From the IMG/VR virus record IMGVR_UViG_3300044958_000179, positions 1 through 45,837 of that record: a stretch of 45,837 nucleotides of DNA; one strand, 5' to 3'. Under the pieces are notes generated by a model that was not told the DNA's origin, searched no databases, and was given only the letters and a program-made list of their open reading frames with translations. Below are positions 9,101 through 15,225 of the stretch, piece by piece. Made by a program: the position numbers and the translations under genes. The first letter of the stretch is position 1, and every line of letters begins with the position of its first letter. This DNA is from a virus.

Positions 9101-12012
9101 TCTTCATTTTGGAATGGAGCAGCAGCAGGAGTGTTAGATCCATTCAGAATGGTGACATAATAAACTCCATCTTGTTCGTTTTGAATGTATTTTTGTGACT
9201 CAGTTGTTCTATACAGAATAGAGACATTACCTAACTTCTTACGTTTGAAGTGTGGAAGTGAAGTATTTCTTGCTGTGGTGTCGTTCTGGAAAGTTCCAGG
9301 ATTAGTATTGATGCCAACAGTAAATGCCTTGGCACTACTGACACCTACGACAGAGAGTAGTCTATTATATGCAGAGTCTGTAGCAGCAGAAGTATTTTCT
9401 GAACTCTTAACGTTGATAATCTCAACTTCGTTACCAACTTCTACATCATGTGGAACTTCAGTGTAGATCGTTGCGGTATTAGAAGTGCTATCCCAACTTG
9501 CGTCAGCAACCAGTCTAAAGTTTCTCTGTTGCTGTTCAGTGATAGATCCAGATCCAAAATATGTTTGAATCTCAGCAGTTGACAGACCTACAGTGGTATT
9601 AGATTCTTGAAGAATAAATCCTTCTTGTGGAGGTCTTCCTGAATTTGTAGAGTTTGCAGGAACGACATATCTCATACGATACAGTCTATCGTTGAGAGCT
9701 CTGTCGTCCTTCAGTCTGTTAATGAAGGATCTAGGAGTAGCAGAACCAAGGCCTGCAACTGCAAAGTCACTAATAGCAATGCCGATCTGATTGTCAGTGG
9801 ATGCAGTAGAGACGTTAATATACCATCTCTTTGATACGTCATTGAACTGAATTGGGTGGCCAACATCTCCAGAGTTCTTATCAGATACTCTACTTACAAG
9901 AGTCAGTTCTCCACCTTCAGCATTGAAGGTTAGATTCGTTGCGTTAGTTGATGCATCAAAAGTCAGTGCATCAGTTAGAGTAGCGGCAAGTTTTAACTGA
10001 GCATTATTGAGAGTCGTGTCAACAACAGCAAAGTATACTTTATTTGGTTCGATTCCGTCAGGGAGTTGACCAGTCTCCGAAATCATACGGACAGATTCGC
10101 CGTTGATGAAGTTGTGATCTTCAATAAAGGAGATAACATTATTAGAAATACTATTAGCAGTTCCAACTCTACCGATTTCAAATCTCTTCTCAGCACTTAA
10201 ATTAGAGTTAGGCATCACAATTCTGGATGCATATTCAGTAGTAACACCTGCTTGAGAGATCAGAACTCTAAGATCATCATTTACTCTTGCGCCAACACGA
10301 TATCCCTCAAGGACATTTGAAGGTGGCCTATCAGGGTTGGTTTCATCATACAGATATAGTTGTGAAGCAGTTGTTGTAATACCAACAGTTGCTGCTACGT
10401 CAATTGAATTGAATTCAATTGGAATTTCTACATTACTAACTTCTTGTGGTGGAATAATATGAGAAATATATGCAGTATTATCTTGGGTGAATGCAGTGTC
10501 TTTGAATCCTTCTGCAATCAGTGCTCTGGATCCAAAGTTAGAGTTAGAGTTGGTGACAGACATATCACCACCAGACTGACACACAAAGTGCTCAGCATAT
10601 CCAATAGCAAAGATGGATACATTCTGGATGATAGCATTGTTAGATGCCTTGATATGGAAGTTCTTATATGATGGTTTGAACTGTGCTCTTGAGTTTGTGC
10701 TCAGGTTCTCTTTACCATCATCCTTGTCTTCCCATTCACCAGTGGCGGTATTATACAGAACAAAGGCATTGTCATCCTTCTGAAGACCAATACCCGTAAA
10801 CTGTGCAACAACCATGGACTTGAATCCAGTTGCAGCAGAACCGTCAGCATGAAGGCCACATTGCCCAAATACAGAGCGCAGAGATATGTTGAAGATATAT
10901 GGAGACGCAGAAGTAACAGTATCAGTACTGAGAGTTACAGTAGCACCAGCAACCGTTGGGGCTAGATTTACTGGAGTGTTCTGAACCTTATACTTGAATT
11001 GAGTCGTGCTAATTCTTTCACTAACGACTTGTTTGCCATCATAACCAACAGCAGAAATTCCGTCGATAACAATAGGAGTATCAACGTCAAGACCAGAAAG
11101 TGCAGAATCAAGAGTTACTGTGACAGTAGTTCCTGCTGCAGTGGCAGTAGCGATACCAACGCTACCTGAGGTTGCACCAACGATACGGTATTCGTCGATC
11201 TTGGGCTGAATGTCAAGTGATGCCGAAGGATAGTCTGGTTCAATCGCTCTACCAGATGCTTGACCATAAACTCTACCAACCTTCTCATAATACATATCCA
11301 GATCAGTTCTGGCAGTAGAGTAAGTTTGGAAGGTATCTGCAATGTTAATGCCATTTACACCATCAGCATACTCAAAACAGGTGAGTTTATGGTGGGAGAA
11401 ATTGGGAACAACTACGTTATCAGTATAGTTGGTAAATGCAATGCTATTTGGATCAGCATCAAAAATAGAGAACTGCCAGAAGTAACATGCACCAGTTACA
11501 CGGAAGATTGCTGATCTTCCAATATTGTCATTAGTTGGATCAGGAACATACTTAGGACGAATCTTAGTCTTACGAAGGTCGAGACCAACAATCGAAGTAC
11601 CACGGGGAATAATTACACCACCATAAACACTATTAAGTTTATAGAGTTCGTTAGATGCCGTATTGAGATCAAAGTTAGTATTCAGATCAAATGGTGGAAG
11701 ATTATCTGAGGTAGCACCACTTCTCAATCTAAAGTTATTTGTCCCGTCAGGAATCCAACCTGGTCTGTTATCAACAATGTGATCGCCAGGATATAACAGG
11801 ATAGTTGTTTGTCCAAATCTATCGTTATTCAGACCTGCTTGGTATGAGAACCTTGATGCTTCGATCAGGGATCTTTGAATGGTTTTGAATGGTCTCGCTA
11901 AAGAATTGCCTTGGTTCTCAATGCTATCCGTTGCGTCTAAATCGTTGGGATTAACATAGAGAATATTACCGCGAACATTCTTCAGGAAATTATCTAAGCG
12001 ACTGAGTGGCAT
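6154..12012 (-). CDS. Very large virion structural (tail fibre-like) protein
   Basis: 1952 residues, the largest gene here. The N-terminus MPLSRLDNFLKNVRGNILYVNP followed by a LYPGDHIVDNRPG segment is conserved in large T4-like cyanophage structural proteins. The early part resembles the right-handed beta-helix (pectate-lyase-like) style. The middle is rich in V, T, G and I beta repeats. The last ~450 residues contain fibre-type units (GVGIGTT, VGTVTATSFVGSGAGLT) and end in a beta domain. Probable role: part of the distal tail or baseplate fibre apparatus. A GATAAATA late box lies 31 nt before the ATG, and the stop overlaps the next gene by ATGA. The exact virion position is unknown. Confidence 0.75.
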   Translation of the reverse strand: MPLSRLDNFLKNVRGNILYVNPNDLDATDSIENQGNSLARPFKTIQRSLIEASRFSYQAGLNNDRFGQTTILLYPGDHIVDNRPGWIPDGTNNFRLRSGATSDNLPPFDLNTNFDLNTASNELYKLNSVYGGVIIPRGTSIVGLDLRKTKIRPKYVPDPTNDNIGRSAIFRVTGACYFWQFSIFDADPNSIAFTNYTDNVVVPNFSHHKLTCFEYADGVNGINIADTFQTYSTARTDLDMYYEKVGRVYGQASGRAIEPDYPSASLDIQPKIDEYRIVGATSGSVGIATATAAGTTVTVTLDSALSGLDVDTPIVIDGISAVGYDGKQVVSERISTTQFKYKVQNTPVNLAPTVAGATVTLSTDTVTSASPYIFNISLRSVFGQCGLHADGSAATGFKSMVVAQFTGIGLQKDDNAFVLYNTATGEWEDKDDGKENLSTNSRAQFKPSYKNFHIKASNNAIIQNVSIFAIGYAEHFVCQSGGDMSVTNSNSNFGSRALIAEGFKDTAFTQDNTAYISHIIPPQEVSNVEIPIEFNSIDVAATVGITTTASQLYLYDETNPDRPPSNVLEGYRVGARVNDDLRVLISQAGVTTEYASRIVMPNSNLSAEKRFEIGRVGTANSISNNVISFIEDHNFINGESVRMISETGQLPDGIEPNKVYFAVVDTTLNNAQLKLAATLTDALTFDASTNATNLTFNAEGGELTLVSRVSDKNSGDVGHPIQFNDVSKRWYINVSTASTDNQIGIAISDFAVAGLGSATPRSFINRLKDDRALNDRLYRMRYVVPANSTNSGRPPQEGFILQESNTTVGLSTAEIQTYFGSGSITEQQQRNFRLVADASWDSTSNTATIYTEVPHDVEVGNEVEIINVKSSENTSAATDSAYNRLLSVVGVSSAKAFTVGINTNPGTFQNDTTARNTSLPHFKRKKLGNVSILYRTTESQKYIQNEQDGVYYVTILNGSNTPAAAPFQNEEYTQPVSSLYPQLDRDNPHSDPAATKSFASSDIIGEVVINDPKGSVTREAFDYLRRDFSVGVGITDIVTGNAVSIAGTEVTLKTTHDHGLNRITKISIINDGAGYGNNSGSTEEHYNARLVGTAGSTTGEFATAKVFLDAAGVITDVKIMDGGSSYGIGNTMQIVGIPTFAAPFEEAVVQVEQIYDNNNNIVNITGITSANHAVGNQLYKISEIAVGAARTFVARPLTAITGVTTTGIGSVGAAPETMTNAFMQLNGPVLTISSFVYENTSGIASVTTDLQHGLSVDRRIRIVGAGQDLYNGEFVVTRANTLTTLELNVGITTNSPTATGNLEIYPLGVAAQGGDITVNRENVSGRMVAQYAGITTTLSTTVADEVTQNLSITNSENFDINIGDYLEIDSEIVRVKTTTSTSSVSGNTNPIVVLRGQLGTKAATHEINSVVRRIKPIPIELRRHSIIRASAHTFEYVGFGPGNYSTALPDRQDRAISDTEELLSQSTKRGGGINFYTGMNDRGISYSGNKKLSSITGEEEIFDTPVQSVTGEDVGQVAGFNLVQGLEANITRSIKVEGGPTKNALSEFSGPVVFGEKVTSTSTKGFEVNNLFLQGSATISRNVTIGVGTPSLSGNPGDIVFNANPTSGGYAGWVFTTNNEWQRFGAVSKTTEELSPLFDKVGVGTTGPGDNLLQVGSGTGMLAVDTDGVGIGTTANGMQLHVVGNTNIVGTVTATSFVGSGAGLTALSIPASGWAPTAGLNGYYNTDLSFIGIGTSTPGYTLEVGDQGNTGLDLVVNGMSKFTGLTTVSDINVTGILTAANALLTDANVSAGIVTATNLQVGSALTTASNNVGVGTAVPRAKLDIEGAARFKTYSEHVEVLDILSNVVTVDLSLAQSFTLTADDDVNSFTITNIPSGSTSFSLKILQDGTGDRAVGIDTFKTSGGTAIPVNWPGGGVVPIMTQTASRADIYSYKTFDGGSSFYGVVGGQNFA

Positions 12013-12042
12013 CTTCTTCGCGCTGTGAGTTCTATTATGATT

Positions 12043-12050
12043 TATTTATC
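12043..12050 (-). promoter_or_regulatory. Late promoter box GATAAATA
   Basis: Minus-strand GATAAATA matches the NATAAATA late consensus of T4-like cyanophages. It is 31 nt upstream of the 1952-residue structural gene and just downstream of the accessory-cassette terminator, so late transcription can restart here. Confidence 0.65.
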
Positions 12051-12055
12051 ACATG

Positions 12056-12086
12056 AAAAAGGGTGACCCCAGAGGATCACCCTTTT
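12056..12086 (-). terminator. Rho-independent terminator of the accessory cassette
   Basis: Perfect 10-bp stem AAAAGGGTGA / TCACCCTTTT with a 10-nt loop, followed on the minus strand by TTTTT. It lies about 40 nt after the stop of the Fe-S protein gene. The stem is near symmetric, so some plus-strand function is possible, but no plus-strand gene reads into it. Confidence 0.8.
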
Positions 12087-12094
12087 CGCACTTC

Positions 12095-12138
12095 CTTCAC
12101 ACCTTTATATAGTATCATAAAATCTATTAGGTGTGAAG
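12095..12138. repeat. 10-bp inverted repeat spanning a stop codon
   Basis: CTTCACACCT at 12095-12104 and its exact complement AGGTGTGAAG at 12129-12138 flank a 24-nt A+T-rich loop. The second arm includes the TAA stop of the Fe-S gene and its last codons. With the terminator just beyond, the transcript would carry two successive hairpins, possibly protecting its 3' end. Confidence 0.6.
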
Positions 12139-12930
12139 AGGTGCCTTGCTGCATCTTGGTTGACAAACACACTCTCTACATTGTGGTATTCCTATCCGTT
12201 TTCCATCCTTGTATAGATTAAATCCATCATCACTTTCATAATAACCATCAATACCTTGACCCCATTCAAATCTGCCTGCTTTTTCAAAACAGTCCCAATT
12301 TTCAATCACTTCCTTGGAAATGTCTGGATTCATCTTTTCATACCAAAACCACTTTGTTGAAGATATTGTTGGATGATTTCCAAACCCCAAAAAATCATCA
12401 CACTTTCTAGCATCAATCCAATCTTCTTCAATTGCTCCCACAGGACAATTTTTTATACAATCGTTACAATCGGTACACAAGTCCAACAGATCTTTGCTTG
12501 GTTTTAAGTTTTCATGGTTTATGATTTTATCAATAAACATAAACACACAAATTTTTGATTGGAATCCAAACTTTCTATTGTAAATTAGAGAATTTTTTGC
12601 TCTATGTCCAGTACCCGATAAGAGAGCAGATTCTTTGAAATTAGAATATGTTGGAATTACTTTATCACCAAACTTCTCTTTGAGAATCTCAAAGGATTCG
12701 TCATAAAGACTATAATTGTTTGCTTCATCAGTATATCTGATTACCACAATACCATTGAGTGTTGTATTGTGAATATGATTTGTCAGATCAAATCCATCAT
12801 GTAAGTGAAATTTTGCTTTCAATGGGGTATTTCCTGCTCTGTCCATTTGGTGAGCAGAAAGATATCCAAGATCCCATAAGTTAGGATCAAATAATGAAAC
12901 TATGTCTAAAAACTCTACTGTGGATTCCAT
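12127..12930 (-). CDS. QueG-like 4Fe-4S protein
   Basis: 267 residues. A ferredoxin-type cluster motif CTDCNDCIKNCP gives C152, C155, C158 and C162. It is followed by DARKC (C177) and a C-terminal cysteine set CRECVCQPRC (C251, C254, C256, C260). A conserved-looking GTGHRAKNSL stretch lies near 107. The spacing of cluster, DA(R)xC and distal second cluster resembles epoxyqueuosine reductase (QueG) and related Fe-S reductases. An electron-transfer or reductase role is therefore likely, but the substrate is unknown. The ATG has AAAGG about 5 nt upstream. The start overlaps the Mom-like gene by 16 nt, so the two are probably translated together. It is the last gene before the cassette terminator. 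A plain ferredoxin-domain protein is the alternative. Confidence 0.7.
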   Translation of the reverse strand: MESTVEFLDIVSLFDPNLWDLGYLSAHQMDRAGNTPLKAKFHLHDGFDLTNHIHNTTLNGIVVIRYTDEANNYSLYDESFEILKEKFGDKVIPTYSNFKESALLSGTGHRAKNSLIYNRKFGFQSKICVFMFIDKIINHENLKPSKDLLDLCTDCNDCIKNCPVGAIEEDWIDARKCDDFLGFGNHPTISSTKWFWYEKMNPDISKEVIENWDCFEKAGRFEWGQGIDGYYESDDGFNLYKDGKRIGIPQCRECVCQPRCSKAPLHT

Positions 12931-13514
12931 AATACCTTTAATGTTTTATCAAATATCATCAAATAACGGTGTTTTTGACTTCTATCACGCCATTTACCTT
13001 CTACACCTTTGACTGAACCACGAGAGTGTTTTGTCCCATCACTATAATAGAAGTCTTTCTTAGGATCTGTCAACCCATAGTATTTGAAATTACATGCACG
13101 ATAAATGACTCCGCTATGATGAGTAGAGTCGGCATAACTGAGAATAGAGCGAACAATTGTATCTTTGCGAAACCTCTTAATACATCGACTTACAAACCAG
13201 GAAGTAATATTATACTCCTCTTTTTGAAGTTCTGGGTCAACGCACAATCTAGATAATTCAAATAATCCGTCCTGTTCATCTCTTTCTAATCCGAATGCTC
13301 CTTTGGCAATTTCTGGAACAGGGAGCCCAGTAAAAATACAAACGGCAAGACACCCACCAATATTAAGAGGGCAGTTCCAATCGGTGTGTCTAAAAAGTCC
13401 ATAATTATATCCCGACTTAAAGTCCTTTGATTCGTCTTTTAGGTAATGGTAGTTATATAGTAAATTTTTACAACTCCCCTTATCTACTCTATCAATGTAA
13501 AAATTAGATTTCAT
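12915..13514 (-). CDS. Mom-like DNA modification acyltransferase
   Basis: 199 residues from the ATG at 13514, which overlaps the upstream stop by ATGA. A GTG 15 nt earlier is less likely. The pattern ELSRLCV (86-92), a serine/tryptophan helix ITSWFVSRCI, SYAD (126-129), IYRACNF (137-143) and a terminal RSQKHRYLMIFD (178-189) matches the GNAT-fold Mom family. Phage Mu Mom converts adenine to N6-methylcarbamoyl-adenine and shields DNA from restriction. I infer a similar role here. Its partners are an Fe-S protein downstream and a 2OG oxygenase-like protein upstream, in overlapping genes. A different GNAT acyltransferase substrate is the main alternative. Confidence 0.7.
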   Translation of the reverse strand: MKSNFYIDRVDKGSCKNLLYNYHYLKDESKDFKSGYNYGLFRHTDWNCPLNIGGCLAVCIFTGLPVPEIAKGAFGLERDEQDGLFELSRLCVDPELQKEEYNITSWFVSRCIKRFRKDTIVRSILSYADSTHHSGVIYRACNFKYYGLTDPKKDFYYSDGTKHSRGSVKGVEGKWRDRSQKHRYLMIFDKTLKVLWNPQ

Positions 13515-14143
13515 TTTCCATAAAACCACTCAGTATTATATGAAGAATCTCCTTCTCCGTATAACCCAAAAGGAACTATATTAAATGCTAAGGAATATCT
13601 TGGTTTATCGTCATTATGTGTTCCAATTCTATGATTTAAGTAACTTGGAAATAATAAAAGAGTTCCTGTTGTTGGGTATATGTCCCAAGTAAAGCAATTA
13701 TGAATATTCCACTTTTTTGGTACTATGTAATGTGAGGGAAACTCTGCAATAGGACTTTCAAATTGAATAGGCGCATGTTTATTCTCTTTTGAGTATTCTC
13801 CAAAATATAAAATTCCACTATAATAACTATTCCTATGAGTATGAAACTGGGAGAAGTTATTCTTAGTTACTTTCGTTAACCAAGAAGTTGTTATAATAAA
13901 ATTTACATCCAATTCCAGAATTTCATTCTTTACAAAGTGAAAATAATCGCATAGTGACTTTTTTATTTCTGGATAATCTTCTAAAATATATCTGTTTTGA
14001 GTAACAGAATTGCCATTGCTTCCCTGGGTTTCAGTGAGTTGCCAATCAACATTTTTACAAATTTGATTGAGTGATTTTAGAGATTCTTCATCATCAAACG
14101 AACTTTCGATTACGTTTGATGCAAATAAAGGTATTACTCTCAT
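13511..14143 (-). CDS. 2OG-Fe(II) oxygenase-like protein
   Basis: 210 residues. The central part has SWLTKV, then SQFHTHRNSYYSGILYF with H101 and H103, and LFPSYLNHRIGTHN with H171, ending PRYSLAFN with R182. This order (two metal ligands, a distal histidine, then an arginine for 2-oxoglutarate) is that of the phage 2OG-Fe(II) oxygenase group common in cyanophages. Expected chemistry is Fe(II)- and 2-oxoglutarate-dependent hydroxylation or demethylation; the substrate is unknown. The gene starts in an ATGA overlap with the 59-residue gene and ends in an ATGA overlap with the Mom-like gene. Whether the iron ligand is H101 or H103 cannot be decided here. Confidence 0.75.
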   Translation of the reverse strand: MRVIPLFASNVIESSFDDEESLKSLNQICKNVDWQLTETQGSNGNSVTQNRYILEDYPEIKKSLCDYFHFVKNEILELDVNFIITTSWLTKVTKNNFSQFHTHRNSYYSGILYFGEYSKENKHAPIQFESPIAEFPSHYIVPKKWNIHNCFTWDIYPTTGTLLLFPSYLNHRIGTHNDDKPRYSLAFNIVPFGLYGEGDSSYNTEWFYGK

Positions 14144-14319
14144 GTATCTTTATCGTCTAGAATGTACTCCACAGTATTAGCCACATCATTCATTGCATCT
14201 CGCAATTCTTCACGTTGTCCAGCGTGCTGTTCTACTTTTGTAACACCATTTTTAAATTCTTCACAAAGAGTCCATCTCCATTGACTCATACTCGTAGAGT
14301 ACCAAAGATTAATTTTCAT
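14140..14319 (-). CDS. Small conserved cyanophage protein, 59 aa
   Basis: Encodes 59 residues beginning MKINLWYSTSMSQWRWTL and ending AMNDVANTVEYILDD. The tryptophan-rich start and the AMND(V)ANTV helix resemble a small protein repeatedly found in marine T4-like cyanophages; its function is unknown. The gene is joined by ATGA overlaps at both ends (gene upstream stops at 14316, oxygenase starts at 14143). That is strong positional evidence that it is translated. Confidence 0.75.
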   Translation of the reverse strand: MKINLWYSTSMSQWRWTLCEEFKNGVTKVEQHAGQREELRDAMNDVANTVEYILDDKDT

Positions 14320-14591
14320 TCTGTATCTACGGGCAAAAGTTCAGGATTTTCTAATTCTAATTCAAACATCAAAGGATGGCAACCTTCTTCAATAAGATAT
14401 GAAGAAGCTCTGTAAACTTCATCAAGTTCCCAAGATTTTTCATTATTTGCTGCTTCTATTATTTCATACAAATATAAAGATCCATGCGGCAAATCATCAA
14501 AAGTAAATGGGATTCCTTGAATGAAATACATTAAGACAATACTCATCTTATTGTTATACCAACAATATTTCGTGTCTATACGGTATTTCAT
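14316..14591 (-). CDS. Hypothetical acidic protein, 91 aa
   Basis: The ATG at 14591 (MKYRIDTKYCWYNN) has AAAGG about 6 nt upstream, so it is preferred over a longer start that would run into the tRNA. The protein is acidic, with SLYLYEIIEAANNE and a C-terminal ELELENPELLPVDTE. No domain is recognised. The stop overlaps the next start by ATGA, which places it in the cassette operon just after the tRNA-like gene. Confidence 0.65.
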   Translation of the reverse strand: MKYRIDTKYCWYNNKMSIVLMYFIQGIPFTFDDLPHGSLYLYEIIEAANNEKSWELDEVYRASSYLIEEGCHPLMFELELENPELLPVDTE

Positions 14592-14615
14592 ATGATACCT
14601 TTTTGGATATTTAGA

Positions 14616-14689
14616 TAGGAGTAGTGGGAGTCGAACCCACACTGTATTGATTTTAAGTCAACTATCTCTGACTATTGGATTATACTCCT
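14616..14689 (-). tRNA. tRNA-like gene, anticodon UAA (Leu), short variable loop
   Basis: The 74-nt minus-strand sequence folds as a cloverleaf. It has a perfect 7-bp acceptor (AGGAGTA / TACTCCT), an anticodon arm GTTGA-CTTAAAA-TCAAT with anticodon TAA, a perfect 5-bp T arm GTGGG-TTCGACT-CCCAC, and discriminator A. UAA reads leucine UUA/UUG codons. Oddities: the variable loop is only ~5 nt, whereas leucine tRNAs normally have a long variable arm. The D stem is only about 3 bp, and the D loop lacks the usual GG. The first acceptor pair is A-T. CCA is not encoded. The tRNA fold is well supported; amino-acid identity and activity are less certain. Confidence 0.8.
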
Positions 14690-14694
14690 AAAAA

Positions 14695-14865
14695 TCAAGA
14701 GATTAATTCACCTGCTTGATTGTAGATTGCTGGGTTTAAACGGCAATACTCATTAAAGGTGATTTTCATCTCTTTCTCTGTCAGACCGCAATTTTTCGCT
14801 GCTTTTGGTAAATTCCATTTCGCCGCGAATAACATTTCCATAGATTGTCTGGTTTCTGTTCTCAT
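14695..14865 (-). CDS. Small conserved cyanophage protein, 56 aa
   Basis: Encodes 56 residues starting MRTETRQSMEMLFAAKWNLP, with KAAKNCGLTEKEMKITFNEYCRLNP after it. The pattern looks like a helix-turn-helix-type phage peptide (AAKNCGLTEKEMK) and resembles small conserved proteins of T4-like cyanophages. It overlaps the 54-codon frame upstream by 113 nt in another frame and ends just before the tRNA-like gene. No clear Shine-Dalgarno is seen. Confidence 0.55.
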   Translation of the reverse strand: MRTETRQSMEMLFAAKWNLPKAAKNCGLTEKEMKITFNEYCRLNPAIYNQAGELIS

Positions 14866-14917
14866 ATTTGTAACATTTCAGGATTTCATTATAAAAGTCG
14901 GCAGAATAAGTATTCAT
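14753..14917 (-). CDS. Possible small protein, 54 aa, overlapping another frame
   Basis: The ATG at 14917 has TTAGG 6 nt upstream and reads MNTYSADFYNEILKCYKYEN to a TAA at 14753. It overlaps the 56-residue gene out of frame for most of its length. It has the better ribosome site of the two, while the other has the better-looking protein. It may be real, or it may act as a translated leader coupled to the next gene. No function is recognised. Confidence 0.4.
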   Translation of the reverse strand: MNTYSADFYNEILKCYKYENRNQTIYGNVIRGEMEFTKSSEKLRSDRERDENHL

Positions 14918-14928
14918 AAAAAACCTAA

Positions 14929-14998
14929 GAGGATCAAATTTTTGCCGGAGTTTTTTGCGACCAAAACTAGAAAATAAATTTGATTTTGGTCAGAGAGG
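14929..14998. repeat. Copy B of a non-coding element shared with 37661-37712
   Basis: On the plus strand the core TCAAATTTTTGCCGGAGTTTTTT is followed by GCGACCAAAA, a spacer, TTTTGGTC and AGAGAGG. Apart from small changes, the core and the AGAGAGG end are repeated at 37661-37712. In both copies the AGAGAGG end includes the Pro-Leu-stop end of the upstream minus-strand gene. GACCAAAA / TTTTGGTC in this copy is an 8-bp inverted repeat. Function is unknown. Confidence 0.65.
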
Positions 14999-15172
14999 AT
15001 TAGTATATGCTAACACGCTATCGGGGGTAATGTCACGCACTAGTTCAAGCACATTCATGAACTGCTCCATGGTCTCACAGTCTACGGTACGCTCATCACC
15101 TTCACTAGAATACAGATAGAACTTGCGTTTGAGAGGATCAACGACGCAGCGGGTCAGGAATTCGTCTTGCAT
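14990..15172 (-). CDS. Small conserved cyanophage protein, 60 aa
   Basis: 60 residues beginning MQDEFLTRCVVDPLKRKFYLYS, then EGDERTVDCETMEQFMNVLELVR. This plan is familiar from small conserved proteins of marine T4-like cyanophages; the function is unknown. It is the first gene behind the consensus promoter at 15196-15224, with a short leader of roughly 17 nt. Its end overlaps the shared repeat element. Confidence 0.7.
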   Translation of the reverse strand: MQDEFLTRCVVDPLKRKFYLYSSEGDERTVDCETMEQFMNVLELVRDITPDSVLAYTNPL

Positions 15173-15195
15173 GAAGTTTGTTTGTATGTCTGCCC

Positions 15196-15224
15196 ATTAT
15201 AGGGCATCCAGACAGTCGTGTCAA
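15196..15224 (-). promoter_or_regulatory. Consensus sigma70-type promoter of the accessory cassette
   Basis: On the minus strand TTGACA (15219-15224), a 17-nt spacer and TATAAT (15196-15201) match the bacterial consensus perfectly. The -10 box sits inside the dyad TGCCC-TATAAT-GGGCA, which could bind a regulator. The -35 begins two bases after the stop of the upstream virion gene. It should be read by host RNA polymerase early in infection. Confidence 0.85.
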
Positions 15225-15225
15225 C

